From Echinometra lucunter (taxonomy: Eukaryota > Echinodermata > Echinoidea > Camarodonta > Echinometridae), in contig CM057158.1 in NCBI GenBank assembly GCA_029962745.1, positions 4,310,938 through 4,374,937 of the forward strand: a stretch of DNA of 64,000 bases, in the 5' to 3' direction. Shown here piece by piece: positions 34,901 through 47,845 of this stretch; the first letter of the stretch is position 1, and every line of letters starts with the position of its first letter. Position numbers and translations under genes: made by a program. Below the pieces are notes generated by a model, which ran no database searches, was not told where the DNA came from, and worked only from the letters and a program-made list of their open reading frames with translations.

Positions 34901-37900
34901 GAATTTTGACCCTAAGAAACAGAGCAAGCTGTTGTGTCTAGACCTAAAAAAATTATTCACTGCTATTCAACATCCACAACTCAGTAAGCCCTAACCATGC
35001 TCATTGTCATAAGATATCATAGGTATGTGCATTTATACAGATTTCCCAGAGTCTTACATGAATTATGCATGACTTGTGCTGACCCTTTTACACTGGTATG
35101 AAGAGTCTCAAATATTAACCACTGAAGCAACCACACCTATTTTCTGTTCCTCCATCCTCTATTGAGTTTGTGTTAACTATGGGCCACTATATAACACAAG
35201 CCCCAGAATGGAGTTTGTTGTAGGTAAATGGAAGAAGCATTCTAAATAATCTCCTCCCAACCCCCCCCCCCCCCCCAATCTAAATCAGTGTTCTGATGCT
35301 TGATGAGGCCCATGAGAGGACTCTGTTCACTGACATCATCGTAGGTCTCCTGAAGAAGATCCAGAAGAAGAGACCTGAACTGAGGATCATCATTGCTTCT
35401 GCTACCCTTGATGCTGAAGCCTTCAGGGATTTCTTCAATCACAATACCGGCAAGAATAAGAAGTAAGTGATGGATTGAATCCCTACATGTATGTTCTGTT
35501 AGTCTGATGACCGTGAATGAATAGGGAAAAAGAAAAGATAGGAATTGTTTGTGTGGTTCTACCATTTACAATACTGGCATCGATAAGAGGCTTGTAGAAG
35601 GCTGGATCCATGACTGGTATTTTTTTTAAAAAGAGCCAAGGAAAGAATTATTTTTCTGTCCATATATATTTTGTTAGTGTTGTGGTATAGATGACATTGG
35701 AGATGCGGTATGTACAGTGCACATTTTTAAAGAAAGCAAATAGGTTTCTTATGTATTGCAAAAAGAAATCTTGTTAGTAGTTTTTTTTCAGCCCGCAAAG
35801 TAAAAACAGGATATGAATATATTGAATTAATATTACTTCTAAGTCAGTGTGAATTTACTTTTCTTCTTTGTAATTGATGCATCTTCCATATACTGTAATG
35901 TGTAAAAAAAATGTTTTATTTTTGTTGCTTTAAGAGAGGACACTGCAGCTATACTGACAGTTGAAGGAAGAACATATCCAGTGGACATTTTCTATTCAAC
36001 CAGGTTGGTTTCCAATTGCTAGTCATGTCAGTAGAACTGTAGTTTTAGTAACTGGAATTATAATTACAGTAATTGCATTGCAATAACATTTAGTAATTTT
36101 TCTTTTTTAACTTTTCTAATATGTGAGATAGATTTCTTTGTATTGGTTATTAATAATTAAGTTTAAAGAGTGTAAAGATAAATCAAAGTTCCTTTTTCCA
36201 TGACAGGGTCGATTTCCAAATTCATAAATGCAGACCTCCCAACCATTCTGAATTTGGACGAAAGAATCTGAATTTTGACCCTTCAATTTTTTTTTTTTTT
36301 TTTTTTTTTAATACCAGCCCTGTACCACACTACTTGAATGCTGTAGAAGAGACTGATGTGAAGATCCACAAATCAGAACCAGGAGGTGATATCCTGACTC
36401 TTCTGTCTGGTCAGGATTAGGCCGAGAATATACTCAGAATGATCATCTGAGCACCTTAAGATTTAATGGAAATACCTCACTATAGATATGTTTTTATTTT
36501 GAATTTCTCTCCAGTCCTGCACCAGATTACCTGAAAGCCATGGTTGAAACCATTATGAAGATCCACAGATCAGAACCAGCTGGTGACATCCTTGCTTTCC
36601 TCCCTGGACAAGATGAGGTTGAGAACGTCCTCCGAATGGTCATGTAAGTAAAGAGGTGCCATTCATGTTTTATGGTGACGATTATATTCTATTCTAGGAC
36701 AGCAGTGCACCAGAGTGTTATCTTCTCGAGTGTATAGTGTATAATGGGATTTTTGTTTTGCTTGGCTGTCATCTGGAAAGTTCATATTTAGGCCAGGAGT
36801 GTCGACTCACTGACGAAAATGTTCCTGCATGTTTATCTGCTCTGAAAAGCTTAGCTTTATGTACCTACAAAATTTAAAGGACTAGGCTCTACTTCTAGAA
36901 GCTCCTGATATCCTAGGAATATGAGACAATACTGATTACAAACAGATGCATGAATTTTGTCATTGAGCATATTTAGCATCGTGGGATAATCTGTTAGTAT
37001 AATACATCATTTTTCAACCCTGTGGCAAATTAGCCCTGTGCTCCACATGTTCTCAACTTCATTCATTTTCATCTTCTAAAGATCTAACAAAAACTTGCTG
37101 GAAACAACATTTGCTGAGAAACCTATCTCATATTTGCATCTACCAAAAAGCATTTTTAAAGCAACAACAAAAAAGATTGTTAAATGAACATTACATTTAG
37201 TCTAAGATCTATTTGATTTGCATGAGAATGTATTTTCTGGCAATACCAGAACTGAAGATCATTGTTGAAAAATCAAGCTTACAATATCATAGGTTGTGTA
37301 TTAAACTCTCTGTTTTCCGAACAGAGATCAAATCAGAGCATTACGGGATAACTCTATGAAGATGTTGGCCTTGCCAATGTATGGTAGCCTCCCAGCCCAG
37401 GATCAGATGAGGGTCTTTGAACGTGTAGGCAAGAATACAAGGAAGGTTGTCATAGCAACCAACATAGCAGAAACATCCATCACCATCAATGGGATTGTGT
37501 ATGGTATGTGTTTTTATTTTTCATTCAGTGCAAACATATTTAGGATAATTTCTTTATGGACAACTGTCATGAATGGTCCTCCAAAATACTGACCTTGGAT
37601 AATTGCCCCTGAAGTATTAAAATGAAATAGTAATTGGCAAAATTTCATATGGTACCTAAGTTTATTAGCTATTATTGTGATTACAAAATAATTTTTAAAA
37701 ATCTTGCCATTCAGACAAGGATTTGTACGCTTATTACTTTTACTTGCAATATTTTTTTTTCTGGAAAAAGTGGCTTGATCTCTCAACAGATTTTCTATAG
37801 TAATTCTTAAGCAACATTGAAAATGAATTGTAAATATTACATCTGCATGGAAACTAATGAAATCTATGAATAAGAGGGTTGTGATAGAGACTGCATCTTC

Positions 37901-40900
37901 ACATGAAACATATAGGTATGAAGAGAATGGCTAAGATTAAGCATATAAAAGGATGGATGAAATAAGATATAAATGTGTAAAATGGTTAAATTTTGCTTGC
38001 ATTATTTTTTCAATTACTTTTCAGTGATCGATGGTGGTTTTGTGAGGATCAAAGCGTTCAATGCAAAGAATGGAGTGGAGGGACTTGTCACTGTCCCTGT
38101 GTCTCAGGCCTCGGCTCAGCAGAGGGCTGGTAGAGCTGGCCGGGTCAGGTCGGGGAAGGCCTACAGGCTGTACACCGAAGAAGATTTCAAAAAGCTACCA
38201 AAGACCACTGTGCCAGAGATGCAAAGGTATGCTTACCAGAGGATGTGTCACATTGCAATGTCCTATTATGTATTCATTCAGATGATTTTAAACTCTTCCA
38301 TAATGATATGTATTTTAGTTGAAAGAGCCTGTGAGGGCCATTCTGAAACATTTAAGGAGTAGGTCATATGCTGTCTGTGGCCATTTTTTTTTTTTTTACT
38401 TTGCAAGGATATTCTGGGTTTTTTTTCAGAATCCACTTTGCATTAACTTGGGTTATAAGTAAAAGGTTATCAATGAAATGCTATGTCAGGCATATGGTTT
38501 GGCAGGTGGTAGTGTTTGAAAGTTTACAATAGGGGCTGTGTTCTCTCCCATAAGATCAAACTGCCTCCAGGAATTAAATGAAAATGGTTTGTGCATCAAG
38601 GTGTAAGCACGAGGACAATTTTATCTCCAAGCTCACTTTCAAAACTGGCTGCAGAGAGCAATATGAACTACTCAACAATGTGACAAAACTGGTTTTGGGT
38701 TGGAAAAATACACTTCTTTAATTTTGTAATTGAGGAGAAATAGAAGCTTTCTACTAGTTTGAGGTAAATTTAAGCTAATGTTATTCAGGGAAAATGGCTG
38801 CTCTCAAGAGAGAAAGTTTTTGCCAGCAATTACATGCTTGGAATATCAGAAGGTGTAAGCTAAAGGTTAGAAAAATCATTTGCTTGGCTTTTTTTAGTTT
38901 TATAGACTATACCATGTATACCACTGAACAGTTTCGCCATATACCTTTAACCTGCAGGAGTAACCTCGGTACGGCCATCCTCCAATTGAAGTGCTTGGGA
39001 ATCGACAATGTTTTGCGCTTCCCTTTCCTATCCCCTCCTTCCTCCAAGGCCATGGTGAGAGGGCTAGAGTTACTCTATGCCTTGGGAGGACTGAATGACC
39101 ATGCCAAGCTATCTGAACCAATGGGGGTTAGGATGGCCGAGCTACCGGTCAATCCCATGCTAGCTAAGATGCTGCTAGTATCAGGTGAGGGTTCAAAAAA
39201 TATGTAACTCTCTGTACTGCATATAGCTAAACATAAACCAACCTAAGGGGCACTCTAATTAACTTTCCTCTTTTTCCTGACTTTTTATACCAGCTTCCGA
39301 GTCTGTATCTCACAAATAGCTTTGTATACATGCTGTAGTACTATGAAGACCAGCCCTTCTATATTTATTTTTTTTTTATATTGTTGATTTTTAAAAAAGA
39401 GAAAAAAGTATTGCAAACAAATTATCACTGTGGAAATAAATCGAAGATTTTTGGGCAGTGGGGATTGTATTTGTAGTTGTTTGATATTTAGAATATCCTT
39501 AATAAAAAATTACTCTTCCATTTAAAGTATGTGTATCCTCGGTTCAGTCTCTTAAAAATCAGAAACTGAAGTGCTGATATTCAGGCTAGAGATGTCAGCC
39601 CTTCTGGTAATATTGTGCCCAAATGCCTCTGTAGCATATGACAATCACCCTGAAGCCTTTTTAGCTGATTGGCTCAATTATCTAGGGATAAGTTGCCTGA
39701 ATGTATTTTGGTTTGGATACCTTGTTGACCTGTATTCATATTTTATTGGTTTCTGTGTAGGTGAGTATGGATGTTCAGAAGAGATTCTCACCATTGCTGC
39801 AATGTTGCAGGTCAACAATGTATTCCAGAGCCCTGCAAATCAAAGGAATGCAGCGGTAAGTTTATTGGACATTGAACAGTATACAAATAGCGAATAGACA
39901 TGAGTGCGATGGTACGAGATTTCGCATGAGGTGAAAGAGCGACCTTCTATTCAACTCGGCTTCGCCTCGTTGAATAGAAGTTACGTCGCGATCTTTCACC
40001 GAATGCGAAATCTCGTACCATTGCACGAATTAGAATATTCGCTATTTGTATTGTACAACGCCTCAGAAGTCTGAGAAATTGATGAAAATCAAGAAAAAAC
40101 AGTCACATTTTGGTTAAGAAATCAAGGTTTATAAAGCAGGAAAAGAAGTTCCGACTGTAAAGCTGGTGCCGCAGTCTGTGCGCGTGCGCGTATCTACAGC
40201 AGTGCGCGAACGAGACTTGCTGGCATAGCCCTATAGCTATGGCATAGCCTGAGTTGAGCATGCAAAATCAATACGCGTATAGGGTCCACAACGCAAGCTA
40301 CTTGTGACATCACAAAAGAAATAAAAGAAGTAATTTGTGGGAATCTACTATGACGTCACGCTAACCGTGCAATGGTACATTTTGGATGGTACATTTTGGA
40401 TGGTACGAGTGCAATGGTACGAATATCGCGCGTTCAGCTCCCATAGACTTGTGTACAACAAGCTGAGTAGGCGTTGTACAATGGGGTATTCATGTTGACT
40501 GTTGGTGATTGGATAGTTTGCAGTATACAAAGACCAAGTTTTTAGGGGGTTACCTCTTACAAATCTGCAATATAACTTCGTTAATTAAATTGTCTGTTTG
40601 ATGTCATGTACATACATGTATATAGTGGAACCTCGTTATACAGAGCACTGTTACAACAAAGGCTCATTACAACAGAGTAATTTTACTGGTCCCACTTCTT
40701 TGTATTTTATTGATTTTTAGCCCTGATATAACAAGGTTTCGATATAAAGGGGTAATTTCCTTGGTCTGGAGGAGTTTGTTATAACGAGGTTCGCCTATAT
40801 AGGTTTTTTTGGTTGACATAAGTTTCAGAGTGTTTCATAATAGCTTTTTAATTTTGGTTGATCTGAACCTTACATGAATCATCTAAAATAATTTACCTTA

Positions 40901-43193
40901 TAACATTTGCTATATGTTTGTCCATTTTGCAGGAGAGAGCTAAGCGAAAGTTTGGAGTGAAAGAGGGAGATCACCTGACGTTACTTAATGTTCATGAAGC
41001 ATTCTTGAAGGTATGTACAATAGAAAAGATTGAACTGTATGTAAAAGTAAGGTAGAAGGAAATAGACCAAGAGAGAAACCAAGAAACAAGAAAGAAGAGT
41101 GGACAGTAACCCCAAAATTGCACAAGATATTGTAGAAAACAAAAAACTCATTGATCTTGAGAGTAGTTATTGATCATCTATCGGTTTCACAATTTTTTAC
41201 GGAGTATTATTCAAATTATGTAGTTGGTTAAAGAAACCAAAGTCTATTTTTTTTTTTTTATCTAATCTGCCATTCAGTAGGTAGAGTGGTAATCATGGTT
41301 TGAGATGTGAATCTCTTTTTCTCATTTCACATTGCAGTACAAGAAGAATTCAAAGTGGTGCAGGGAAAACTTCTTGAATTACAAAGGTATGTATTCACTG
41401 ACAGCATTGATATGTTTCATGTTGAGTGATTTGGTTGCTTTGACTGATGATAGTACTGTATTTCACTGACAGGAGATGGGTGATACAGGATTATAAGAAA
41501 TCTTATGTGTTCAATGTCATAAAATTCTCTTCTGTAAATACAAGTGTAAGAAATTACACAAAGGATAAGTAGTCAAGCTTGTTATGACATTCCCTGATTG
41601 ATGCCTGCATGATTTTGCATGATATAATTTGTATTTACTTATTTGACATGCTCAGTAATGTTTTTTGTTTTGTTTTTTTTTGTTTTTTTTTTGTTTTTTT
41701 TTTTTGGGGGGGGGGTTTTGGGGGGGGGGTTTTGTTTTTGTTTTTGTGAAAAGGGGGAGGGGGTCCAGCATTGCTTGGCCATTTGTAAATCACTCATGCT
41801 AGTGAATACACTCATCCTGCACGTAAAAAGAACAGAATGTAATAAATGTATGGATGTATACATGGAAATGGAGATTTGGATTATAAATACTTGTAAAAAG
41901 CTTGTCCAAACTTATAAATTAAGCTTTTCAATTATTGGTTATACATTCAACCAAGCACATTGGTATGTTTGAAATTAACAGCACTATGTAGAGCTGTTGT
42001 GGTCAGGGAACAACTGAAGAAACTCCTCAAGAAGTTCAAGGTCAAGATGGTTTCCAGTGAGGGTGATGCAGACACTGTGCTGCGATGCATTGTAGCAGGC
42101 TTCTTCCCTAATGCTGCCCACTACCATCCCAGCGGGGAGTACAGGACGATACGAGATGACTATCCACTGCAGATTCATCCATCTTCTATCTTGTACACAG
42201 AACCTCCACCAAGATGGTAAGTGAACAGTATGCTGCATGAGAACAAGTACTCCCTGGACTATTACATCACCCCCTAGACCTTTGCAGACTTGTTTTTTCT
42301 TGGGGTAGTTGTCCAAGTGAGTTTTTAAGGAGGATGAGTAGCACTAGGGGTTGTAAAAAGGTGTTTAAGTGGTCCGAGTAAGTGTAAATCGTCTCTAGGG
42401 AGTTGTGAGGTTGCGCAGTCCTGCTGATAAACCAAAATCTTTATGTATCAGGTACATCTGATATGAAACCTCCACAATTTTCACCTATATTGTATCATTC
42501 ATCAAAATGTTTTCCTGTTACAGGGTGATGTACAATGAGATCCTTCAGACAAGCAAGGATTACATGAGAGACATTACTGTTGTGGAATCATCGTGGTTGT
42601 ATGAGATAGCTCCTCACTTTTACCAGTTTGGAACAGTGAGTAAATTTTTCCTCTTTTAGGCATGAAAGAGAGATGAACAATAGAATTTAAAATTTTCAGT
42701 ATCTGTAATTTATTTATAACAATGCAGTTAGACTGTTGCTTTTTCACTTTTGCTAGAATATTGAACATTTCGAGTCGGTCATTTCAACTACAGCTGAATA
42801 TGATTATCTAGACTGATAGATACTGTAATTAGAATGCACTTTAGATTAAAAGTAAATTGTGTGAGGTATAACTCATTGTTTCCCTTTGAGAACATGTTTT
42901 AAGCCCGATTCTTTAAAATAAAGTCAAAAGCCAAAAAATTAAGAGATATACTGGGCTTCTCTATTAATGTTTTTAGTGAAAAACAAAGCACATAGTTGCT
43001 GGAGAAATAGAGGTTTTCTCTGTATTCATCTAGAGAAATGGTTTTGTATTGTTGTTATTGAATGCCAAGTATATGTTTGATTATGTGAAGGTTCTTTGAA
43101 GCTTTTTATTGTGATTGTCACATTCATTTTTTTTTCCTTCCTGAAATGCAGGACAATGAGATTGCTGCCAAAAGACATAAGACAGACAGGTGA
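31715..43193 (+). CDS. DHX35: DHX35, DEAH-box RNA helicase (complete, 17 coding exons, 699 aa)
   Basis: Exons: 31715-31748, 32491-32627, 33127-33297, 33740-33844, 34473-34534, 35289-35462, 35935-36003, 36515-36643, 37325-37503, 38025-38226, 38958-39184, 39761-39855, 40933-41010, 41338-41386, 41982-42216, 42524-42635, 43152-43193. All are GT-AG and in frame. The start [12 protein letters not shown] matches the human MAAPVGPVKFWRPG. Motifs: GETGSGKST (76-84), [12 protein letters not shown] (175-178), SAT (207-209), [11 protein letters not shown] and QRAGRAGR (386-393). The winged-helix, ratchet and OB-fold regions follow (RTIRDD, HPSS, PPRW, APHFYQ). Human DHX35 is 703 aa. DHX35 is found in spliceosomal C complexes; its exact step is unsettled. 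Intron 7 holds a decayed extra exon 8 (36318-36446). Confidence 0.97.
31855..31955. repeat. GAT microsatellite in DHX35 intron 1
   Basis: Near-pure (GAT)n on the plus strand, interrupted near 31880-31910. Confidence 0.9.
32002..32222. repeat. Two ~110-bp tandem units in DHX35 intron 1
   Basis: Units 32002-32118 and 32119-32222 each run from GATGAGAGT through GCGGC..GGCCAGATGA, a GAT-rich middle and AAGACATGA.AAAAAA to AGATCATG. Confidence 0.75.
34225..34380. repeat. Interspersed repeat, copy 2 (unclassified)
   Basis: Partner of 1-140, in DHX35 intron 4, same orientation and about 65-70% alike by eye. Confidence 0.55.
36318..36446 (+). pseudogene. Decayed tandem duplicate of DHX35 exon 8
   Basis: The 129 bp align without gaps to functional exon 8 (36515-36643), also 129 bp. 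The peptide PVPHYLNAV...[14 protein letters not shown] corresponds to PAPDYLKAM...[14 protein letters not shown]. The acceptor is intact after a long T tract (ATACCAG). An in-frame TAG replaces the conserved Glu codon (GATTAGGCC against GATGAGGTT, about 36418-36420), and the donor GT is changed to CT. It cannot be spliced and read as a normal exon. Confidence 0.92.
39883..40049. mobile_element. Fold-back element beside DHX35 exon 12 donor
   Basis: ACAAATAGCGAATA at 39883 is mirrored by TATTCGCTATTTGT at 40049. The arms continue through ATGGTACGAGATTTCGCAT and GGTGAAAGA, so almost the whole 167 bp folds on itself. It begins only 27 bp after the exon 12 splice donor. Confidence 0.85.
40621..40801. 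mobile_element. pogo/Tigger-like MITE in DHX35 intron 12
   Basis: TATAGTGGAACCTCGTTATA at the left pairs with TTATAACGAGGTTCGCCTATA at the right. The ends closely resemble Tigger terminal repeats, and TA flanks both sides. No coding frame. Confidence 0.8.
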
Positions 43194-44088
43194 CACATAA
43201 GCATTCCATGACAGAAGTGCAGGGCATTCCACAAACTTTTTAATGATCATCAAGACTCTTTGAAGTGTGATAGGATTCTCTGAAAATGTCACTTTTTCTG
43301 GTAAACTCATTGCCTGTATCGAACAATGGAGCTTTACTCAAAGTAAAACTGGACAGATGCAACAAAGTTTTGAAATGAAAGCCCAAAGAGTGGAGGAATG
43401 GGAACATTCATGGAAAGCTCTTGCAATGTGGACAGTACAGTGCAGACATTTTTAAAATCTATGGTTGCTGCTTATGCCATTAGTTAACTCTGTGACATAC
43501 ATGTACAGACTACAGAAATATGCATGGTATAGAATGATTATAATGCTCCCACAATTTTTCTACCAACTGGATTCAGGACAGGAGGTATTATCATTGTGTG
43601 TCAATCTGACACTGAATAAGAAGTCCTCTAAAGCTGTATAGCAGGGTTGGCCAGGACAATATACCTGCAGCAGTGGACAAGCACAGGCACAGAATTTTCA
43701 ACCAGATATAAAGTTAATGACCAACTGGACCATCTTTACTTCAAGGTACTTGACACAAGTACACTTATCTGAACTCGCTTATCTCTTCTGTATTTTCTTG
43801 TGCAGCTCAGAAAAGACCATTTCTAGATAGACACCATCATACAAATGCCTGTTATTATTATCATTATTATTAAGATTACAACCAGGCTAGGTGTAAGTCA
43901 GTTTTGACTGAATGCTAAAAATACTACCAACAACAACCTGGCACTGACGTGCATGCCGTTATCACATTTTGGAACTTGTCCTTGTGTTGATCTTGTGGAG
44001 TATAGTTCTTGCTGCTGTAAAATAGTTGATATATCATTCACAAGACCAGCCAGTGTTACATCATCAGATTTGTTAAATTATGAGCAGA

Positions 44089-44094
44089 ATAAAA
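44089..44094 (+). promoter_or_regulatory. Candidate poly(A) signal for DHX35
   Basis: AATAAA about 0.9 kb after the stop, followed 20-40 bp later by a GT/T-rich stretch (TGTGTTGCTGTCTTTATTTT). Confidence 0.6.
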
Positions 44095-44655
44095 GGAACA
44101 GAAACTGAAGATCAAGTTTCATGTGTTGCTGTCTTTATTTTTGCACAGTGTTCTAATTTAGACCTAAAAATCCACAGTACAGTCTCAGGGAATTTCTCAA
44201 TTTCTTTGCCAGTCTGGATGAAAGTAAGGCATAGATAAAAACAACCTGCATGAAAATTCAAATGCCATATATCTGATTTCTTTGCTTTGATGTTAGACCG
44301 GAATGTCCAAGCTACAGGTTTTGGTCATTTCATATCCCATATGTTACAAAGTATACTGCTATGGTAAACATAAAAATGCTATTTTCATTTTTCATTCGCC
44401 TCAATGAACCACTAGTATGCTGTCTGCATATTTCAGGTTCTTTGATGAATGAAATAACCATGGACTTCAAATTACTTTGTAGCTCCATCAGTTCTCTGTA
44501 TGTTGGCCCACACTTGCTTCCTGTTTGTTGGGGGGGGGGACCCTCATCCATCTGTCATGAAGAATGATGTATGTGCCAGCACATCTACATAGATATGTAA
44601 AGAGAAAGGAAATTAGTAATACATGTTACATTTATTCATGATGCAAAGTACTTCA

Positions 44656-44793
44656 GGGGAGCATTTCAGGAAGAGTCTTGTCAGTGAAAACCACTGACAA
44701 ATTTGCTCTCGGCCAATCAGATGCAAGGATTTCAGTAGCTTATAGCAGTTGTCAGTGAAAATCACTAACAAGACTGTTGATGAAACACTCCCC
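44656..44793. mobile_element. Hairpin MITE with GGGGAG.ATTTCA ends
   Basis: GGGGAGCATTTCA at the left pairs with TGAAACACTCCCC at the right. Inside, TCTTGTCAGTGAAAACCACT pairs with the complement of GTCAGTGAAAATCACTAACA-like sequence as a second inverted pair. About 138 bp, no coding capacity. Confidence 0.7.
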
Positions 44794-46151
44794 AGATGAA
44801 TATATTTTATGTCTACAAGTAAAATTTGAATTTGTAACTGGTACAGTGTATTCAAAAGTACACTTCTAAACTTGCCCCACAATGAAATCGTTGAGATGGT
44901 AAATGTTATTACAGTATCACCACTGCTACATTGGCTTGATCTTTTGTCACACATGTCACATGTCAGATATGGTATTCCGCAGCATTCTTTCTATCCCTCC
45001 AAAACACAGAAAATACACTAATCTGAGTGTAATGATTTGATGAATAACTTTCTTATCCCTACAACAATCAAAGAGAGAACAATTTCTCTCTATTACAGCT
45101 GATAATTCTAAGCTTTTAGTTTAGTGAAAATGTGAACTCACTTTCTAATGATTCCCCCGTCTCTTTATTCCCTTGTTTCCACTTCGTGGGTAGACTCTGC
45201 ATAAGCTCTTCATCATTATAGTTGATGCTTGTCAGAACCTGTCTTTGGTTTTCATACCTGGCAGACTATTTTTCAAGGAAAGTAATGTTTTTATCACTGG
45301 TTGGCAGTGTGACCAGATCATGCTTAAACTACATTTGTTTTCAAATCTGACAATTCCATTGAGTTGGGGTATGGTATTGCTGAGAATTTATCAATTATTC
45401 TATTAATATTTTACTATGTATGATATGGATGATAGATTGTACTGGTGTAAACTACTATTATACATTATACAATATCCCCATCCCATTCAAATTATTGTAT
45501 TTGTACACAAACTATCAACAGAAAGCTTGGAAGCTCTACAATCAGAAATACATAAACCATTAACCCCCCCCCCCCCCCCCCATGATTTTTCAAGAGATCA
45601 AAATAAAAAAAAAAAGAAGAAAGAATATACCATAGGGGAAGAGAGGGCAGAGTCATACAACTATATAAAGGCCCTATTTGTTCATGATTAAAAATGTAAA
45701 CTCACCCATGGGTTGCCCCCATTCTCCCATCAAAATACCTTGGTGCTGCCCCATTGTACAAATGTATTTAGACCGTTTACATGATAGCTAATGCTCTCCA
45801 TGTATTCTCCAAATGTATTCAACAATCATATGAATTACATCTTACATTTTACATTACATTTTTGCAAGAGGTGTTCTTAAAGTTCATGCATTGTAATTAT
45901 ATTAAGTTTGAGCAATGTTTGAAAGGCTGTGCTGAGCATTTTCAACAGTCTTAAAAAATTAAAAGACAGAACTGCACATGGTGTACTTCGGTTTCAGTAA
46001 CTGATGGCAGAAAATAGGGAAGAAAAGCAGAAGCCTCAAATTTAATTTCAAAACAAGTTTGACCTCTTTAATTCGTTCACTTGAGTCAATAGGAATATTG
46101 TTACTTCAGCTTCATTCACACTAGTACCTTGAAACAGAATTCTGTATTTGG

Positions 46152-47845
46152 TCAAGGATACAAGAACTGGAACAGAGTGTCAAGATCCTGAAGCCATTCA
46201 AGCATATCAGCTATCGAAGGCCATGTAGCTGTGCCCTCTGTGATGTCATCCAAAGGTAGGTGTTGGGCATTCTTCTTGTAAATTGCCATGCTGTTGATGT
46301 ACTGCTGGTGCACCTTAGAATGTATGGTCTGAATTTCATCACTAAATGGGCATGCATACAAATCAAGAAAAATTAAAAAAAAAAAAGTTTGATGATTTCA
46401 TCAAGCATTTTCTAACACTTGGATAAATTTATTTATGTATTTATCTATTTATTTATTTATTCATTCATTAATTTATTCATTTGTTTATTTAAATCAGTTA
46501 ATTGGTAAAAAAAAAAAAGAATCTTTTTGCAGCCAGGTGGCCAAACTGCTGATTCATTTACATTGATACAATATGAAATGCTTACATTAGATAAATAAAC
46601 ATTCAAAATTCAAAATTACAGTTTAAAAAATGACATATCCGGAGTTATCAATGTAGATTGTGAGCAATATAGGCATAACAAATTGTAAAAAAAAAATCAG
46701 CTAGTGCTGACTTTGTAAGCAGGAAAAGTGTGAAGGGAGAGATCTATGATAATCTATAGATGTTCAGTAATTTTAACTTGGTTTGATGTTTGTTGATGAA
46801 CTATACTTGACTGCAAATCATATTCATAATTATCAGTATCAAATCCAAAACAATTCAATTTCATATCTCAATGTGCCCATAGCAGATGTTATGGACATGT
46901 AAAGAGGAGCAAAGAAAACAACCTTATTCCATGGGCAGCAGAACACAGCGGGGAGGGGAAGAGAATAAGAGGAAGAAAGAGGAAGAGATGGATGGATGTA
47001 TTAAGGATGGATATGATGTTCCACACAGATGTTCCATAATTTAGTAATTTATATCCAACTGCTGACAGAGTAAAACACAAGTCAAACACTTATCGAATAT
47101 TTCTCACTTTAAGAGATATAGACCGAATGATTTTCATGAATGATAAAAATCATAATAATAATAATTATAATGATGACAATGATGATAACAACAAGGCACA
47201 GATTTGGGCACATGAAACAAAGGAAAACAAATTATGTAGAAAACAAAAGAGAACAAGAAGAATCTATATCGATATATACAAACATTAAACTTTACAAGAA
47301 AAGGAAAGTAGAACGTTAACGTGAACGGGGCTTGAAAAAGCATAGCTTGTCTAACTTCTTAGTCTATCCCCGGGGTCTCTATCCCCATTACGCATTAGTA
47401 ATTAAAAGGGGAAGTCCACCCTGAGAATATGTGTGGTCAAAATTAATATCAATGAAGAAAAATATTATTAAGGCATGGACTCTTATTTCAAATTATTTCA
47501 TAAAATATATAAGCAAAGTCATTAAGGTGCTGGGGTAATAAGCGAACAACGAACTTACGCGTTCATTTGAAGTTTTCCGACAAGAAGCTCCATCTCCTGA
47601 ATCAATTTGTATGAAATCCGGTCATGAATATCTGGAAAGCGTTTAACCAACATGAAATCCGGCGATTGGGACTGAGCTAGACGCAAGTTGCAGTGATATT
47701 GTTCTGCAACATTTTGTAGCGAATTGAGGGAGGACGCAGCTGTGCTACAAGAATTTTTCCATACATCTCTGATAGAATCAATGTTTTTGAAAGATTTTCG
47801 CAGCTGTTTGTGCATTACATCTGATATTTTCGAAGAATTTGCCAT
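46152..47845 (-). CDS. AIRIM: AIRIM (C1orf109) homologue, AFG2-interacting ribosome maturation factor, 158 aa
   Basis: Minus-strand coding exons are 47845-47559 (287 bp, ATG at 47845, GTAAGT donor) and 46341-46152 (190 bp, acceptor ATTTAG, TGA stop). Joined they give 158 residues. FPDIHDRISYK near residue 70 matches human FPDLKERLRRK, and PSIADMLEWLQDL near residue 143 matches PSVADMLEWLQDI, the best-conserved block. In humans this protein joins AFG2A/AFG2B ATPases to strip and recycle factors from late pre-60S particles. The human protein has 203 aa; here the frame stops ten residues after WLQDL, so the usual C-terminal ~45 residues are absent. A weak donor (CTT|GTATCC) just before the stop could lead to a further exon, but I found none down to 44100. 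Confidence 0.85.
46425..46495. repeat. TTTA microsatellite in AIRIM intron 1
   Basis: (TTTA)n with CATT interruptions. Confidence 0.85.

Larger units (their letters stand above)
43194..46151. other. Convergent 3' spacer of DHX35 and AIRIM
   Basis: Holds the DHX35 3' untranslated region with AATAAA at 44089-44094, a hairpin element (44656-44793) and a C run near 45565-45580. I looked for further AIRIM coding exons on the minus strand and found none. Confidence 0.5.
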
